This document shows, one piece after another, positions 7,629-15,216 of a DNA stretch of 20,027 nt (positions are counted from its first letter, which is position 1; the number at the start of each line of letters is the position of its first letter). A program made the translations under genes and the position numbers. Under the pieces are notes generated by a model. The model was not told the origin of the DNA and ran no database searches. It saw nothing but the letters and a program-made list of their open reading frames with translations. This DNA comes from Verrucomicrobiota bacterium (GTDB lineage Bacteria > Verrucomicrobiota > Verrucomicrobiia > Chthoniobacterales > Xiphinematobacteraceae): contig PSRL01000028.1 of the NCBI GenBank assembly GCA_003176035.1, positions 1 through 20,027 on the forward strand, given 5' to 3'.

Positions 7629-8057
7629 ATGGCTCGTCTGCTTCTACCCCATGTCAGGAAACGCCCCAGATTGGAAATCATTCCGTTTATTGACATTATG
7701 TTTTTTCTTTTGGTGACGTTTCTGATGGTTTCCATGAAATTGATCCCGCACAGCGGCATTTCTATTCGTCTGCCAGGTGCTGCCACAACCGATGCTCAGC
7801 CTCAAAAGACAGAAGTTGATCTGACCATTACAGAAAATAACGTTCTCTTCTGGAATAAAGAACAGATCGCCTATGAAATGCTTTCCACTCGGTTGCAATC
7901 GATACAAAAAGATTCCTCGCAGGTGTTTATTCGAGGCGACGAAAAAGCGAATTTCAAAAGGATTGTGCAAGTCCTCGACATGGTTCGCAGTGCGGGCATT
8001 ACAGCAGTCACCATTGCTACGCAGAATCAGCCTTCGTTTTTCCCGCAAAAGCCATGA
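7629..8057 (+). CDS. exbD: ExbD/TolR family biopolymer transporter
   Basis: Partner of ExbB in the inner-membrane motor. It is 142 residues long with a short cytoplasmic N-terminus (RLEIIPFIDIMFFLLVTFLM), one membrane helix containing the conserved Asp of the proton path (FIDIMFF), and a periplasmic domain with the ExbD pattern VDLTITENNVLFWN and VFIRGDEKANFKRIVQVLD. The start lies 26 bases after exbB without a clear Shine-Dalgarno. The last four bases overlap the tonB ATG (ATGA), so the two are likely translated together. Confidence 0.93.
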   Translation: MARLLLPHVRKRPRLEIIPFIDIMFFLLVTFLMVSMKLIPHSGISIRLPGAATTDAQPQKTEVDLTITENNVLFWNKEQIAYEMLSTRLQSIQKDSSQVFIRGDEKANFKRIVQVLDMVRSAGITAVTIATQNQPSFFPQKP

Positions 8058-8674
8058 AATTAGTGCCCTGGCTTGTTTCGTTGTTAGTGCACGGGCTGAT
8101 TCTCATAGGCGGAAGTTTTGAACTTCAGCAAACTCGGGTGGAGGTTATGCCCGGCCACGGCAACACGCAACTGACAGTGGCATTAAATCAAACTTTACCG
8201 CTCCCGGTTTCACCGCCGATTTCTCATCCTCATCAGCAGGCGATTGCGGCTGCTTCGCCTACATCGATCCCCCCGTCGGTACACCAAATACAACAGCGTC
8301 CCACGTCTAAAAATCCCCCTCCGGAGAAAAATAAGCATGTCCATCCTCATAGAGCAAATGCCGTAAAAGAGCCCCCTGCATCGGGCCCCGACGCGATTGT
8401 GGAAAGGGCACCCGATTATTTGAGCAACCCCGCACCCATTTATCCTGAGGCTGCACAAGAACGGCGGCAACAGGGTCTGGTGATCCTGGAGGTGATCGTG
8501 GGCTGTGAAGGGCGACCGGAATCAGTAAAAATTCTCTCAGGAAGCGGCTATTATTTACTAGATGAAGCGGCAAAAAAAGCCGTTGAAAACTATAGATTTA
8601 AACCAGCTTTGATGAATCAGGTGAAAATTCGAAGTCGAGTTCGCGTACCAATTCGCTTCCGTTTGGACGAATAA
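8054..8674 (+). CDS. tonB: TonB family energy transducer
   Basis: Links the ExbBD motor to outer-membrane TonB-dependent receptors. The layout is classical: an N-terminal signal-anchor helix (LVPWLVSLLVHGLILIGG), a Pro/His-rich periplasm-spanning middle (about residues 45-115), and a C-terminal TonB domain from about 120 with the motif PAPIYPEAAQERRQQGLVIL and the end pattern AAKKAVENYRFKPA. It has 206 residues, on the short side. It directly overlaps exbD. The nearby exported phosphodiesterase may share its transcript, but no receptor gene is in the window, so the imported substrate is unknown. Confidence 0.93.
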   Translation: MKLVPWLVSLLVHGLILIGGSFELQQTRVEVMPGHGNTQLTVALNQTLPLPVSPPISHPHQQAIAAASPTSIPPSVHQIQQRPTSKNPPPEKNKHVHPHRANAVKEPPASGPDAIVERAPDYLSNPAPIYPEAAQERRQQGLVILEVIVGCEGRPESVKILSGSGYYLLDEAAKKAVENYRFKPALMNQVKIRSRVRVPIRFRLDE

Positions 8675-8698
8675 AGCAGTACAGTCTCTGCCGAAAAT

Positions 8699-10609
8699 AT
8701 GAAACCCTTTGTCTACGCTGGCTTAGCAATTCTGTTCTCTTTGCTTCCTGCCTACAGCGCCGAGCCCAAAAATGTCATTATTTTTGTGGCAGATGGTCTG
8801 CGCCCTGGCTCGGTAAATGCCCAGGATACACCCGCATTTGAAAGAGTACGAAAACAAGGTGTCTGTTTTCAAAATAGTCACTCGATCTTTCCCACCGTAA
8901 CCACAGCCAATGCTTCCGCGATTGCCACTGGACACGCATTGGGTGACACCGGAGATTTTTCAAACCATCTTTTTGTGGGGTATCCTGTGTTCGATGGCCG
9001 GAAAATAGAGAGTTCGGCCACTCAAATACCCTCGGTGAAAAAAAATATTAACCTTAAGGATGTTAATCTTCATTATGGAGGCAATTATCTGAACGAAGCC
9101 TCTTTACTGTCAGTGGCGAGGGAGCATGGATTTGCCACGGCGGCTATCGGAAAGATGGGGCCCGTCCTCATTCAGGATGTTCAATTGGCCCGATTTGTAG
9201 GAAAAGGCGATCGCTCTGACATACCTACTGTGATTATTGACGCAGGAACCGGACGCCCAAATGGCGTTCCTCTTCCACAATCAATTTTGCAAGCTATGCA
9301 GCGCGAGGGGCTTCCTTTGAGTGTTCCACAGAGCGGACATCAAGCCTTTCCCGAGATTGTGGCTCAACGTTATTTTACCGATGTATTTTTAAAGGTCGTA
9401 TTGCCTCAATTTAAAAAATCAAAGAAGCCTTTCGTTGCCGTCGTGTGGTGTGCGGACCCGGATGCCTCACAGCACGGCCAGGACGACAGCTTGAGCCGCT
9501 TTTCACCTGGGGTTAATGGATCCACGTCTCGCGCAGCGGTCAAAAATGCGGATGCCAGCCTGGGTAGAATACTGAATTACCTAAAGGCCGACCCCCAATT
9601 GGCAAAGTCGACAAATGTTGTGGTCGTATCGGACCATGGATTTTCGACGGTTAGCAAGAAATGGCTCAATGCCGAGCGTACTCAGCCCACTATAAGCTAT
9701 GCGGCAGGGTTTACCTATCGAAATGAAAAAGGCCAAGTCGTCTATAAAAAAGGTTCACTGCCACAGGGTTTTTTGGCCATTGATATTGCACATGCCTTAG
9801 ACATGGACCTTTTCGATCCTGATGCCACTCCAATCCAACAAAATGGCACTTTCATTTATCCCAAAGTCGATCCTCGGGGAACGGGCGCTCAATATCCGGT
9901 GCAAGGGAATGGGTTGATTGGAAAGAGGGCGATTGTCGGCAAAAAATCCGGAGCCGATGTTGTTGTCGTCAGCAACGGCGGTTGTGCGCTGGTCTATCTC
10001 ACGAAACCCGCCCTAGCTCGCCGAATTGTGACGTTCCTGACCACTCAGGATTATGTCGGCGGAATTTTTGTCAATAGGAAGATCTGTGGCAAATTACCGG
10101 GAACCTTGGGCATCGATCAGATTCAGCTAGTCGGTGCAACTAAGCTTCCGGTTCCGGCAATCGTCATTCCTTACCGGAGTTTTGCTTTGGATGCAAAGGC
10201 ACATCCGACCCAGAGTCAGGTTTTGATTTCTGACGCATCCTACTTAGAAGGACAGGGGGACCATGGAAGTTTCAGCAGAGGCGATACGTTTAACTTTATG
10301 GCTGCGATAGGACCGGATTTCAAAAAACAGTATGTTGACGTTGTGCCAGTCAGTAACAAAGACGTGCCAATTACTTGTGCTCAAATTCTTGGCCTGCATC
10401 TTCCCTCTGTCGGACATCTGCGGGGGCGTGTGATTGAAGAAGCCTTGGTTGGAGGACCTCAGACCCTACCAGTTACTTCCGGCACACTGGTATCTCGGCC
10501 AACTTCTTCGGGCTTAGCGACACGATTGATTTATCAGGATGTCGGAAAGAAGCATCGTTATTTTGATGCGGGTGGATTTCCCGGACGGACGGTGGGAATT
10601 CCAAATTGA
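8699..10609 (+). CDS. Exported alkaline-phosphatase-superfamily phosphodiesterase/nucleotide pyrophosphatase
   Basis: A metal-dependent hydrolase of phosphate mono- or diesters, predicted periplasmic or secreted. A cleavable signal peptide covers about residues 1-20 (hydrophobic core LAILFSLLPAYS, cut before EP). The catalytic pattern is that of type I phosphodiesterases: first metal aspartate in IIFVADGLRPG (about 32), a Thr nucleophile in FPTVTTANASAIATGH (about 68), then WCADPDASQHGQDD, VVVVSDHGFSTV and GDHGSFSRGDTFNFMAAIGP carrying further metal-binding Asp and His. It is 636 residues, longer than minimal NPP enzymes. It begins 24 bases after tonB on the same strand and may be co-transcribed. 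The substrate is not predictable; phosphate scavenging from extracellular esters is a reasonable inference. Confidence 0.88.
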   Translation: MKPFVYAGLAILFSLLPAYSAEPKNVIIFVADGLRPGSVNAQDTPAFERVRKQGVCFQNSHSIFPTVTTANASAIATGHALGDTGDFSNHLFVGYPVFDGRKIESSATQIPSVKKNINLKDVNLHYGGNYLNEASLLSVAREHGFATAAIGKMGPVLIQDVQLARFVGKGDRSDIPTVIIDAGTGRPNGVPLPQSILQAMQREGLPLSVPQSGHQAFPEIVAQRYFTDVFLKVVLPQFKKSKKPFVAVVWCADPDASQHGQDDSLSRFSPGVNGSTSRAAVKNADASLGRILNYLKADPQLAKSTNVVVVSDHGFSTVSKKWLNAERTQPTISYAAGFTYRNEKGQVVYKKGSLPQGFLAIDIAHALDMDLFDPDATPIQQNGTFIYPKVDPRGTGAQYPVQGNGLIGKRAIVGKKSGADVVVVSNGGCALVYLTKPALARRIVTFLTTQDYVGGIFVNRKICGKLPGTLGIDQIQLVGATKLPVPAIVIPYRSFALDAKAHPTQSQVLISDASYLEGQGDHGSFSRGDTFNFMAAIGPDFKKQYVDVVPVSNKDVPITCAQILGLHLPSVGHLRGRVIEEALVGGPQTLPVTSGTLVSRPTSSGLATRLIYQDVGKKHRYFDAGGFPGRTVGIPN

Positions 10610-10610
10610 A

Positions 10611-10676
10611 CTCCCATTTCAGCCCATTTCGGATTTCGCCGTATCAGTTGTATTTGAAATGAGGGCAGGGATTTTT
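10611..10676 (+). terminator. Candidate terminator after the phosphodiesterase gene
   Basis: CTCCCATTTCA (10611-10621) pairs with TGAAATGAGGG (10655-10665) allowing one bulge, and ATTTTT follows at 10671. The loop is long (33 bases), so this is a weak intrinsic terminator. Confidence 0.33.
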
Positions 10677-10681
10677 ATACA
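10654..10681 (+). promoter_or_regulatory. Sigma70-like promoter of the carbonic anhydrase gene
   Basis: TTGAAA (10654-10659), a 16-base spacer and TATACA (10676-10681) precede the GTG start by about 45 bases. The -35 box overlaps the 3' arm of the candidate terminator. Confidence 0.4.
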
Positions 10682-10725
10682 CCTTCCATAAAAACAGGAG
10701 CGAATCTTAAACAAGTCCGGCTGTT

Positions 10726-11370
10726 GTGAAATTACCTCTCCAATTATTCAAAAATAACAAGGTTTGGGTTGAAGAAATGTTGAAAAAAGATTCCACATTT
10801 TTTTCTAAATTACTTGCACAACAAACGCCGGAATATCTTTGGGTTGGTTGTTCGGATAGCCGCGTTCCAGCCAATGAAATTATCGGCCTATTGCCCGGAG
10901 AGCTTTTCGTTCATAGGAATATTGCCAACGTAATTTCCTATAATGATTTCAATTGCCTTTCCGTACTCCAATATGCGGTCGATCACTTGAAGGTGAAGCA
11001 TATTATTGTATGCGGCCATTATGGGTGCGGAGGGGTTTTGGCAGCAATGCGTGATCTTCGGCTCGGGCTTGTGGACAATTGGCTCAGAGGGATTCAAGAA
11101 ACGTACGCATTTTATCAGGAAGAATTAGCAAGCTTGAAAAGTCCTCAGGAGCGAGAGAATCGATTTTGTGAGATCAATGTTTTTAGGCAAGTCTGCCATC
11201 TCCAGCAGACCACCATTATACGAGATGCTTGGAAGCGAGGTCAGGAGCTTTCCCTCCATGGTTGTATCTATTCCATTGCTGATGGGCTGATGCGTGATTT
11301 GGATATGACGTTAAGTTCCGTAGAAGATCCCATACCTTCCAAGCCTCCTGAGGCAAAATTAAAACTTTAA
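10726..11370 (+). CDS. can: Beta-class carbonic anhydrase (Can-like)
   Basis: Zinc enzyme interconverting CO2 and bicarbonate in the cytoplasm. With the GTG start, the zinc ligands and catalytic pair fall at Cys42, Asp44, His98 and Cys101 (motifs GCSDSR and CGHYGCGG), the same numbers as in E. coli Can, which supports this start over the ATG at 10777. Trp39 and Arg64 (FVHRN) are present, and a Tyr at about 182 lies in the right region. In E. coli-type enzymes these form the non-catalytic bicarbonate site that gives allosteric, pH-dependent control, so this is probably a type II beta-CA. Length (214) is normal. It is followed closely by the convergent TPR gene. Confidence 0.96.
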   Translation: MKLPLQLFKNNKVWVEEMLKKDSTFFSKLLAQQTPEYLWVGCSDSRVPANEIIGLLPGELFVHRNIANVISYNDFNCLSVLQYAVDHLKVKHIIVCGHYGCGGVLAAMRDLRLGLVDNWLRGIQETYAFYQEELASLKSPQERENRFCEINVFRQVCHLQQTTIIRDAWKRGQELSLHGCIYSIADGLMRDLDMTLSSVEDPIPSKPPEAKLKL

Positions 11371-11406
11371 CAATCATTTGATTAAAAATAGGCAAAGCGA
11401 CAGGAT

Positions 11407-13305
11407 TTAATGGATCAAACGTTCGAGTGCACTGTCCGGAGCGCCGCCCAAATTGGTGGAAAGTACATAATGCTTGCGTGCAAGGTTTTTGTTGGGAATT
11501 TTTTGAGTCGAATAAAGCACAGCAAGATTAAAATGGGCGATGGCATAATTGGGATTGAGTTCTACAGCAGCCTTTAATTCTCTCTCGGCTTCTTCTAAGC
11601 GGCCTATCTCGCCGTAGGCAATTCCAAGATAATTGTGGGCGGAAAAATTCTGTGAATCTAATTTCACAGAACGGTGGAGGGTTTCGATTGCATCCTCAAT
11701 CCGGGAGCATTTGAGTTGCAGGACACCCAGAGCTGTAGTGGCAAACGGGTCGCTTGGATTTAATGTCAGAGCTTTTCGAAGGATACGTTCCGCGGAGATG
11801 TATTTACTCAATTGAGATTGTATCGCACCTAAGTTGGCAAGTATCGAAGCATTATTTGGATTTTTCTCCAGAAGCGCCTCATAAAGAGATTCGCAATCCG
11901 ATAATCTGCCCTCCTTGAATGCTAGCTCCGCCTGTTTCGCCAGTGACGTTTTTTCCGGAGGGAGAGCAAGCTCATCAGAGGTGGACAGAGAAACCGCTGG
12001 CGCAGGGGAGGGAATGGCAAGGGGCAAAGTCTTCGAAAGCGCCACGCTTGTATTGAGAACAGTCAGCGGATGAGTCGGAAAACTGGCGTCATTGGAAACG
12101 CTAGGAGGAACATCTTTCGGGGCAGGTTTGGTGACCTGCCCGGCGCTCATGTGCGATTGATCTCGCTGCAGTTTATCGCCTTGTTCTTTGATTTTAGGAA
12201 ATGGTGTCGATAGCAAAGAATTCTGCTGCTCAGAGAGCTTTTTGAGCGCCGTTTCAGCATTCTTTGTACGGGTATTTGCTTGTGCGATTGTCGCTTGAAC
12301 ATCAGCAAGTTTTTGGGAGAGACCGAAATTTTTTGTTGCAAGTTCCTGATTTTCGGCTGTGAGCTTCGCAACAAGCTTGTCATTATCTTTAACCTGTTTC
12401 AGTTTTTTTTGGGAGGCACGCTCCGATTTATATAAAGCGAGACGGTCTTGCGCGAGGCTTTCCCGGATTTTATCGGATTCTTGAATGTAGGACGCAGCTT
12501 GGTTGAGCTTGTTGAGCAAGCGTTCATTTTCTTCGGTTAGAACGGTGTTATCCGCATCCAGGGCGGCAATGCGCCTTTGGAGCTCCGTAAGTCGGCTCTG
12601 AGAACTCTCCTGTAGGCGAGTCATGCGGTCCGCTTGTTCGCGGGCAAGGTCGGCAGCACTCTGGGCTTCAGAATTTTGCGACTTTGCTTCGACTAAAGAA
12701 ACTTTGATCTTATCAATTTCTACCAGAGCGGATTGCTTTTGTGCCTCGGCGATGGTCATTGCGGCAGCCAAACGTTGATTTTCTTGAAGAGCTTCATTCA
12801 GCTGCAAACGCAATTGTTTCAGTTCGGAGTGAGGGGAATTTACGATGTTTTTGAAAGAGGCAGGAGAATTCCCAAGCGGAGGCGTGATGGAGACACTGGG
12901 CACGTCTGCTGAGGTTTGGCTAGCCTGTGAGATTGAGGTAGCGGAAGCGTTGAAAGATGAAGACTGATGCAGTAGCTCCAACCGGCCGATGTTTTCTTGG
13001 GTCTTTCGCAGACGATAACTGACGACCGTGGGCTGCCAATCCGGATTTGCCTTCTGAATTTGGGACAAAAGGCTGGCTGTGTAGCGGTATTTGATCAGTG
13101 CTTCATCAGGCGCATTTTTTTTCTCAAGAAGTTCTCCATTTTGAAATTCCTGGTAGGCTTTGAGGAATAAATCGGAGGGGTCGCTTGCGGCTGGAAGCGC
13201 GGAAGAGAGGCAGAGACAGGAGCAGACAATCAGCGCCACTCCAAAAGAGATTCGGCGGTGGCCAAGTGCTGAGCCCGAAAATATGTGCGGCATCTTAAGT
13301 TTCAT
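11407..13305 (-). CDS. Exported coiled-coil and TPR protein
   Basis: A 632-residue protein of unknown role. It begins with a signal peptide (hydrophobic core FGVALIVCSCLCLSSALPAA, about 21-40). A helical N-terminal segment follows, with a YQEFQNGELLEKK-type repeat-like start. A long coiled coil covers about 160-362 (heptads rich in Leu, Gln, Glu and Lys). A Ser/Pro-rich linker runs from about 365 to 450. At least four TPR units cover about 455-620 (for example NASILANLGAIQSQLSKY, then PFATTALGVLQLK, then FSAHNYLGIAYGEIGRLEEA, and YAIAHFNLAVLYS). The layout suggests a periplasmic scaffold or protein-assembly role. A short frame directly upstream overlaps its ATG by four bases. Confidence 0.85.
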   Translation of the reverse strand: MKLKMPHIFSGSALGHRRISFGVALIVCSCLCLSSALPAASDPSDLFLKAYQEFQNGELLEKKNAPDEALIKYRYTASLLSQIQKANPDWQPTVVSYRLRKTQENIGRLELLHQSSSFNASATSISQASQTSADVPSVSITPPLGNSPASFKNIVNSPHSELKQLRLQLNEALQENQRLAAAMTIAEAQKQSALVEIDKIKVSLVEAKSQNSEAQSAADLAREQADRMTRLQESSQSRLTELQRRIAALDADNTVLTEENERLLNKLNQAASYIQESDKIRESLAQDRLALYKSERASQKKLKQVKDNDKLVAKLTAENQELATKNFGLSQKLADVQATIAQANTRTKNAETALKKLSEQQNSLLSTPFPKIKEQGDKLQRDQSHMSAGQVTKPAPKDVPPSVSNDASFPTHPLTVLNTSVALSKTLPLAIPSPAPAVSLSTSDELALPPEKTSLAKQAELAFKEGRLSDCESLYEALLEKNPNNASILANLGAIQSQLSKYISAERILRKALTLNPSDPFATTALGVLQLKCSRIEDAIETLHRSVKLDSQNFSAHNYLGIAYGEIGRLEEAERELKAAVELNPNYAIAHFNLAVLYSTQKIPNKNLARKHYVLSTNLGGAPDSALERLIH

Positions 13306-13421
13306 GAGTCCATCAGTTCAGACCTCATTGAAATGGCGAAATAGGCTTTGCCGGTTTTTTGAGAAGCCGTGGCAACCGCGGAAAGAATGTCTTTTTGAGA
13401 CTCCACTGGGCCATTCAACAA
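13302..13421 (-). CDS. Possible small protein coupled to the TPR gene
   Basis: A 39-codon frame can start at TTG (13421 or 13418), or GTG (13406, 34 codons). Its stop overlaps the start of the TPR gene as ATGA. The predicted peptide (DILSAVATASQKTGKAYFAI) is protein-like in composition, with no family I recognise. No clear ribosome binding site is seen; it may be a leader peptide, a remnant or chance. Confidence 0.25.
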   Translation of the reverse strand: MLNGPVESQKDILSAVATASQKTGKAYFAISMRSELMDS

Positions 13422-13454
13422 GGCCAGCGTTAATAAAGATCAATTTTTGTTTGA

Positions 13455-14273
13455 CTAAGAGAATCTTACTATGTCACGGAGGAATTCAAGCCAAAGAAAA
13501 AACATTCCGTGGCGGGAATATCGAAAAAGCGCTTCACCATCCCGTTGAAGAACACCATTTTTCAAATTTAATGCTATGAGATCTTGCATCTCCTGCTGAA
13601 TATTTTTTGGCAGAGTTTCATCGGTTTGTTCCCGCAAAAGTTCGGTCCCTATGGAGTGGCTTGTAAGAAATTGTTGATGCGCAGTGTAAAGGTTTTCATT
13701 TGAGACCATCCCTATGATGCGGTTGACGATAAAATGAGGCGGAAGTTTCAAACCATAGGAAAATGGATAGTTCCAGCTGATAAAAATGCGCCCATCGCGG
13801 CAGCGCGAGCAAAACGAAAGGTAGTAAAAAGCGAGCTGCTCTTGTTCAACATAGCTGATGGTAGCATCACAGCGGCGCTGATGATCATAGAAGATCCGGA
13901 AAAAATGACGATGGCTCTCAAATTCCCAACCGGCGTCGAGCAGATGTTCGAAGTTCAAAGATTCCATCTCTGTGGTCAGCTCTTGAAGATAGGGGAATTT
14001 TTGACGGGAAGGCGGGGTCTGAGGCTCTACGGCACGCTCGATAGGCAAGCGCAGTTTGCGAATCCGCGTCAGGATTTCAAGCCACGGCAGGAAAAACCAA
14101 CCTGCCACAAGCAGTGCCCCTATTTCCCAGTAGCCGGAGAGAAGCCATCCAGCAAGATAGGATGCAACAAGAATAGCGACTACACCCAATTTTCGAATGA
14201 AGCGTTTTTTGGACGTACGGCATGCGAGACTGAGGAAGATAATTCCTGCTATTAACAGAAGATGGGAAATCAT
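13455..14273 (-). CDS. Membrane protein of unknown function, coupled to glutaredoxin
   Basis: I do not recognise the family. The ATG at 14273 begins one base after the glutaredoxin stop, which fits translational coupling, and gives 272 residues. A longer frame (start 14330) would overlap glutaredoxin by 56 bases and is less likely. The N-terminus has about three hydrophobic segments: SHLLLIAGIIFLSLAC, VVAILVASYLAGWLL and IGALLVAGWFFLPWL. A soluble C-terminal domain of about 180 residues follows, rich in aromatic residues and His/Cys (HRHFFRIFYDHQRRC, FYYLSFCSRCRDGR). The Cys-x-x-Cys in CSRC and the adjacent glutaredoxin hint at redox or metal chemistry, which is inference only. Confidence 0.75.
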   Translation of the reverse strand: MISHLLLIAGIIFLSLACRTSKKRFIRKLGVVAILVASYLAGWLLSGYWEIGALLVAGWFFLPWLEILTRIRKLRLPIERAVEPQTPPSRQKFPYLQELTTEMESLNFEHLLDAGWEFESHRHFFRIFYDHQRRCDATISYVEQEQLAFYYLSFCSRCRDGRIFISWNYPFSYGLKLPPHFIVNRIIGMVSNENLYTAHQQFLTSHSIGTELLREQTDETLPKNIQQEMQDLIALNLKNGVLQRDGEALFRYSRHGMFFLWLEFLRDIVRFS

Positions 14274-14274
14274 T

Positions 14275-14517
14275 TTATAGAGGATTGTTTTCCAAAAAAC
14301 CTTCCAGTTGGGAGACATCGAAATCAGCAAGCACGGCGCCGTTCGCTAATTCCAGGGTTGGCGTTCGAGATTGACCGGAAATTTTTTGCATCCGCTTGTA
14401 TGCTGTCGCATCCGCCAGCACATCGACGAGATGGTACTTTATTTTTCGCTGGTCTAGCCAGGCAATGGCTTCTGCGCACCAAGGACAACGGTGCTTCACA
14501 TAGAGGGTAGGTGTCAT
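14275..14517 (-). CDS. Glutaredoxin family protein
   Basis: Small 80-residue thiol-disulfide oxidoreductase. The active site is CPWC at about residues 11-14 (HRCPWCAEAI), the cis-proline loop is SRTPTLEL, and the C-terminal helix follows ADFDVSQLEGFL. Glutaredoxins more often carry CPYC or CPFC; CPWC is also seen in the wider family. The ATG at 14517 gives a normal family length. It likely reduces glutathionylated or disulfide-bonded proteins in the cytoplasm. The next gene starts one base after its stop. Confidence 0.9.
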   Translation of the reverse strand: MTPTLYVKHRCPWCAEAIAWLDQRKIKYHLVDVLADATAYKRMQKISGQSRTPTLELANGAVLADFDVSQLEGFLENNPL

Positions 14518-14725
14518 GACAAGGTATAATTCACGAAAAGCAGAAAAATCCCGGCAAATTGGGATTAGTAATGTTTTGCTGGAGAGAGCATTTGAAACGG
14601 TCTGTGGTGTGCCACATCAAGCAGTGAGTCAATTGTGAACGATTTCTTCAAATTATTGAAAACATATTGTATTTATCGAAGACTTGCAAATCTGACTTTC
14701 CGCAGCCATTTTAATAGCTCATTAG

Positions 14726-14800
14726 GGCGCATTCGACTAGTGGTTAGGTCACAGCCCTCTCAAGGCTGGAGCACGGGTTCGATCCCCGTATGCGCTGCCA
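14726..14800 (+). tRNA. tRNA-Glu (anticodon CTC)
   Basis: A complete cloverleaf of 75 bases with encoded CCA. Acceptor GGCGCAT pairs with ATGCGCT (first pair G-T), the D-stem is GACT/GGTC, and the anticodon stem is CAGCC/GGCTG around CTCTCAA. The T-arm is ACGGG-TTCGATC-CCCGT, with discriminator G and CCA. The CTC anticodon reads GAG only, so a second tRNA-Glu(TTC) must exist elsewhere. Confidence 0.95.
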
Positions 14801-14803
14801 TTT

Positions 14804-14847
14804 ATAGCGAAACCATAGCGAAACCATAGCGAAACCATAGCGAAACC
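14804..14847. repeat. Four perfect tandem copies of ATAGCGAAACC
   Basis: An 11-base unit is repeated four times without mismatch, beginning three bases after the tRNA-Glu CCA. The last copy and the following TATGG form a small hairpin (CCATAG-CGAAAC-CTATGG). Such arrays arise by slippage and can vary in copy number. Confidence 0.9.
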
Positions 14848-14853
14848 TATGGA

Positions 14854-15009
14854 ATGATCACAAATTCGAATGATATTTTTCCTTTGGGCGCGGAGCAAAA
14901 GCAAGGCCATATTTATGATATGGAATTGGTTGTGCAACAATGGCTGAGGGAAAAAGACCCACAAAATTGCTATTATTTCATGGGGGTATATTATACAACA
15001 TCCTTGTAA
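14854..15009 (+). CDS. Hypothetical small protein downstream of tRNA-Glu
   Basis: A 51-codon ATG frame directly after the tandem repeat. The peptide looks protein-like (QGHIYDMELVVQQWLREKDP, then CYYFMGVYY) but I recognise no family. There is only a weak purine stretch (GGA) before the ATG. Being next to a tRNA 3' end it might be a remnant of an integrated element, but no integrase or attachment-site duplication is visible. Confidence 0.3.
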   Translation: MITNSNDIFPLGAEQKQGHIYDMELVVQQWLREKDPQNCYYFMGVYYTTSL

Positions 15010-15035
15010 CTAGGTTCTTGTAATATAAATTCCGC

Positions 15036-15196
15036 CAAAAAAAGGCTGGAAGGCGGGAGCCCATGGGATCGGCTCACTAGTGCCCCCTAAGCAACTGCAA
15101 AGATTAGCTTGCTGATGTGGCACAAAGGACACGAGCCCGAGCCCCCCCGGAAACTCCACACCTTTAATACTGCCGGGCGAGGCTCCAGCCCTTTAA
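15036..15196 (-). ncRNA. Candidate structured RNA or extended terminator downstream of infC
   Basis: The segment can fold into nested helices (plus-strand coordinates): 15041-15050 with 15184-15194 (about 10 bp, one bulge), 15059-15062 with 15175-15178, 15071-15075 with 15133-15137, 15080-15084 with 15119-15123, and 15090-15094 with 15109-15113. On the minus strand the last helix runs straight into TTTTTTT, a terminator-like end, so that strand is favoured. The rod shape with a large asymmetric internal loop and a length of about 160 bases is reminiscent of 6S RNA, but I cannot confirm the family. It begins about 20 bases after the infC-HAD stop and may simply end that operon. Confidence 0.38.
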
Positions 15197-15216
15197 GGGC
15201 GTAATTAAGAGGCGCT

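Noticed and set aside
14749..14964. Minus-strand 71-codon frame over tRNA-Glu and the tandem repeat
   Set aside because: Its C-terminus is the antisense translation of the tRNA (the familiar DRTRAPALRGL type of artefact), and its middle is the translated 11-base repeat.
15060..15130. Possible tmRNA tag frame ending in FAVA on the minus strand
   Set aside because: No tRNA-like ends, no GTTCGA T-arm and no recognisable tmRNA 5' sequence are present.
15130..15165. RNase P RNA-like string near GAGCCCCCCCGGAAACTCC
   Set aside because: The conserved RNase P core (GAGGAAAGTCCGGGC) is not matched on either strand.
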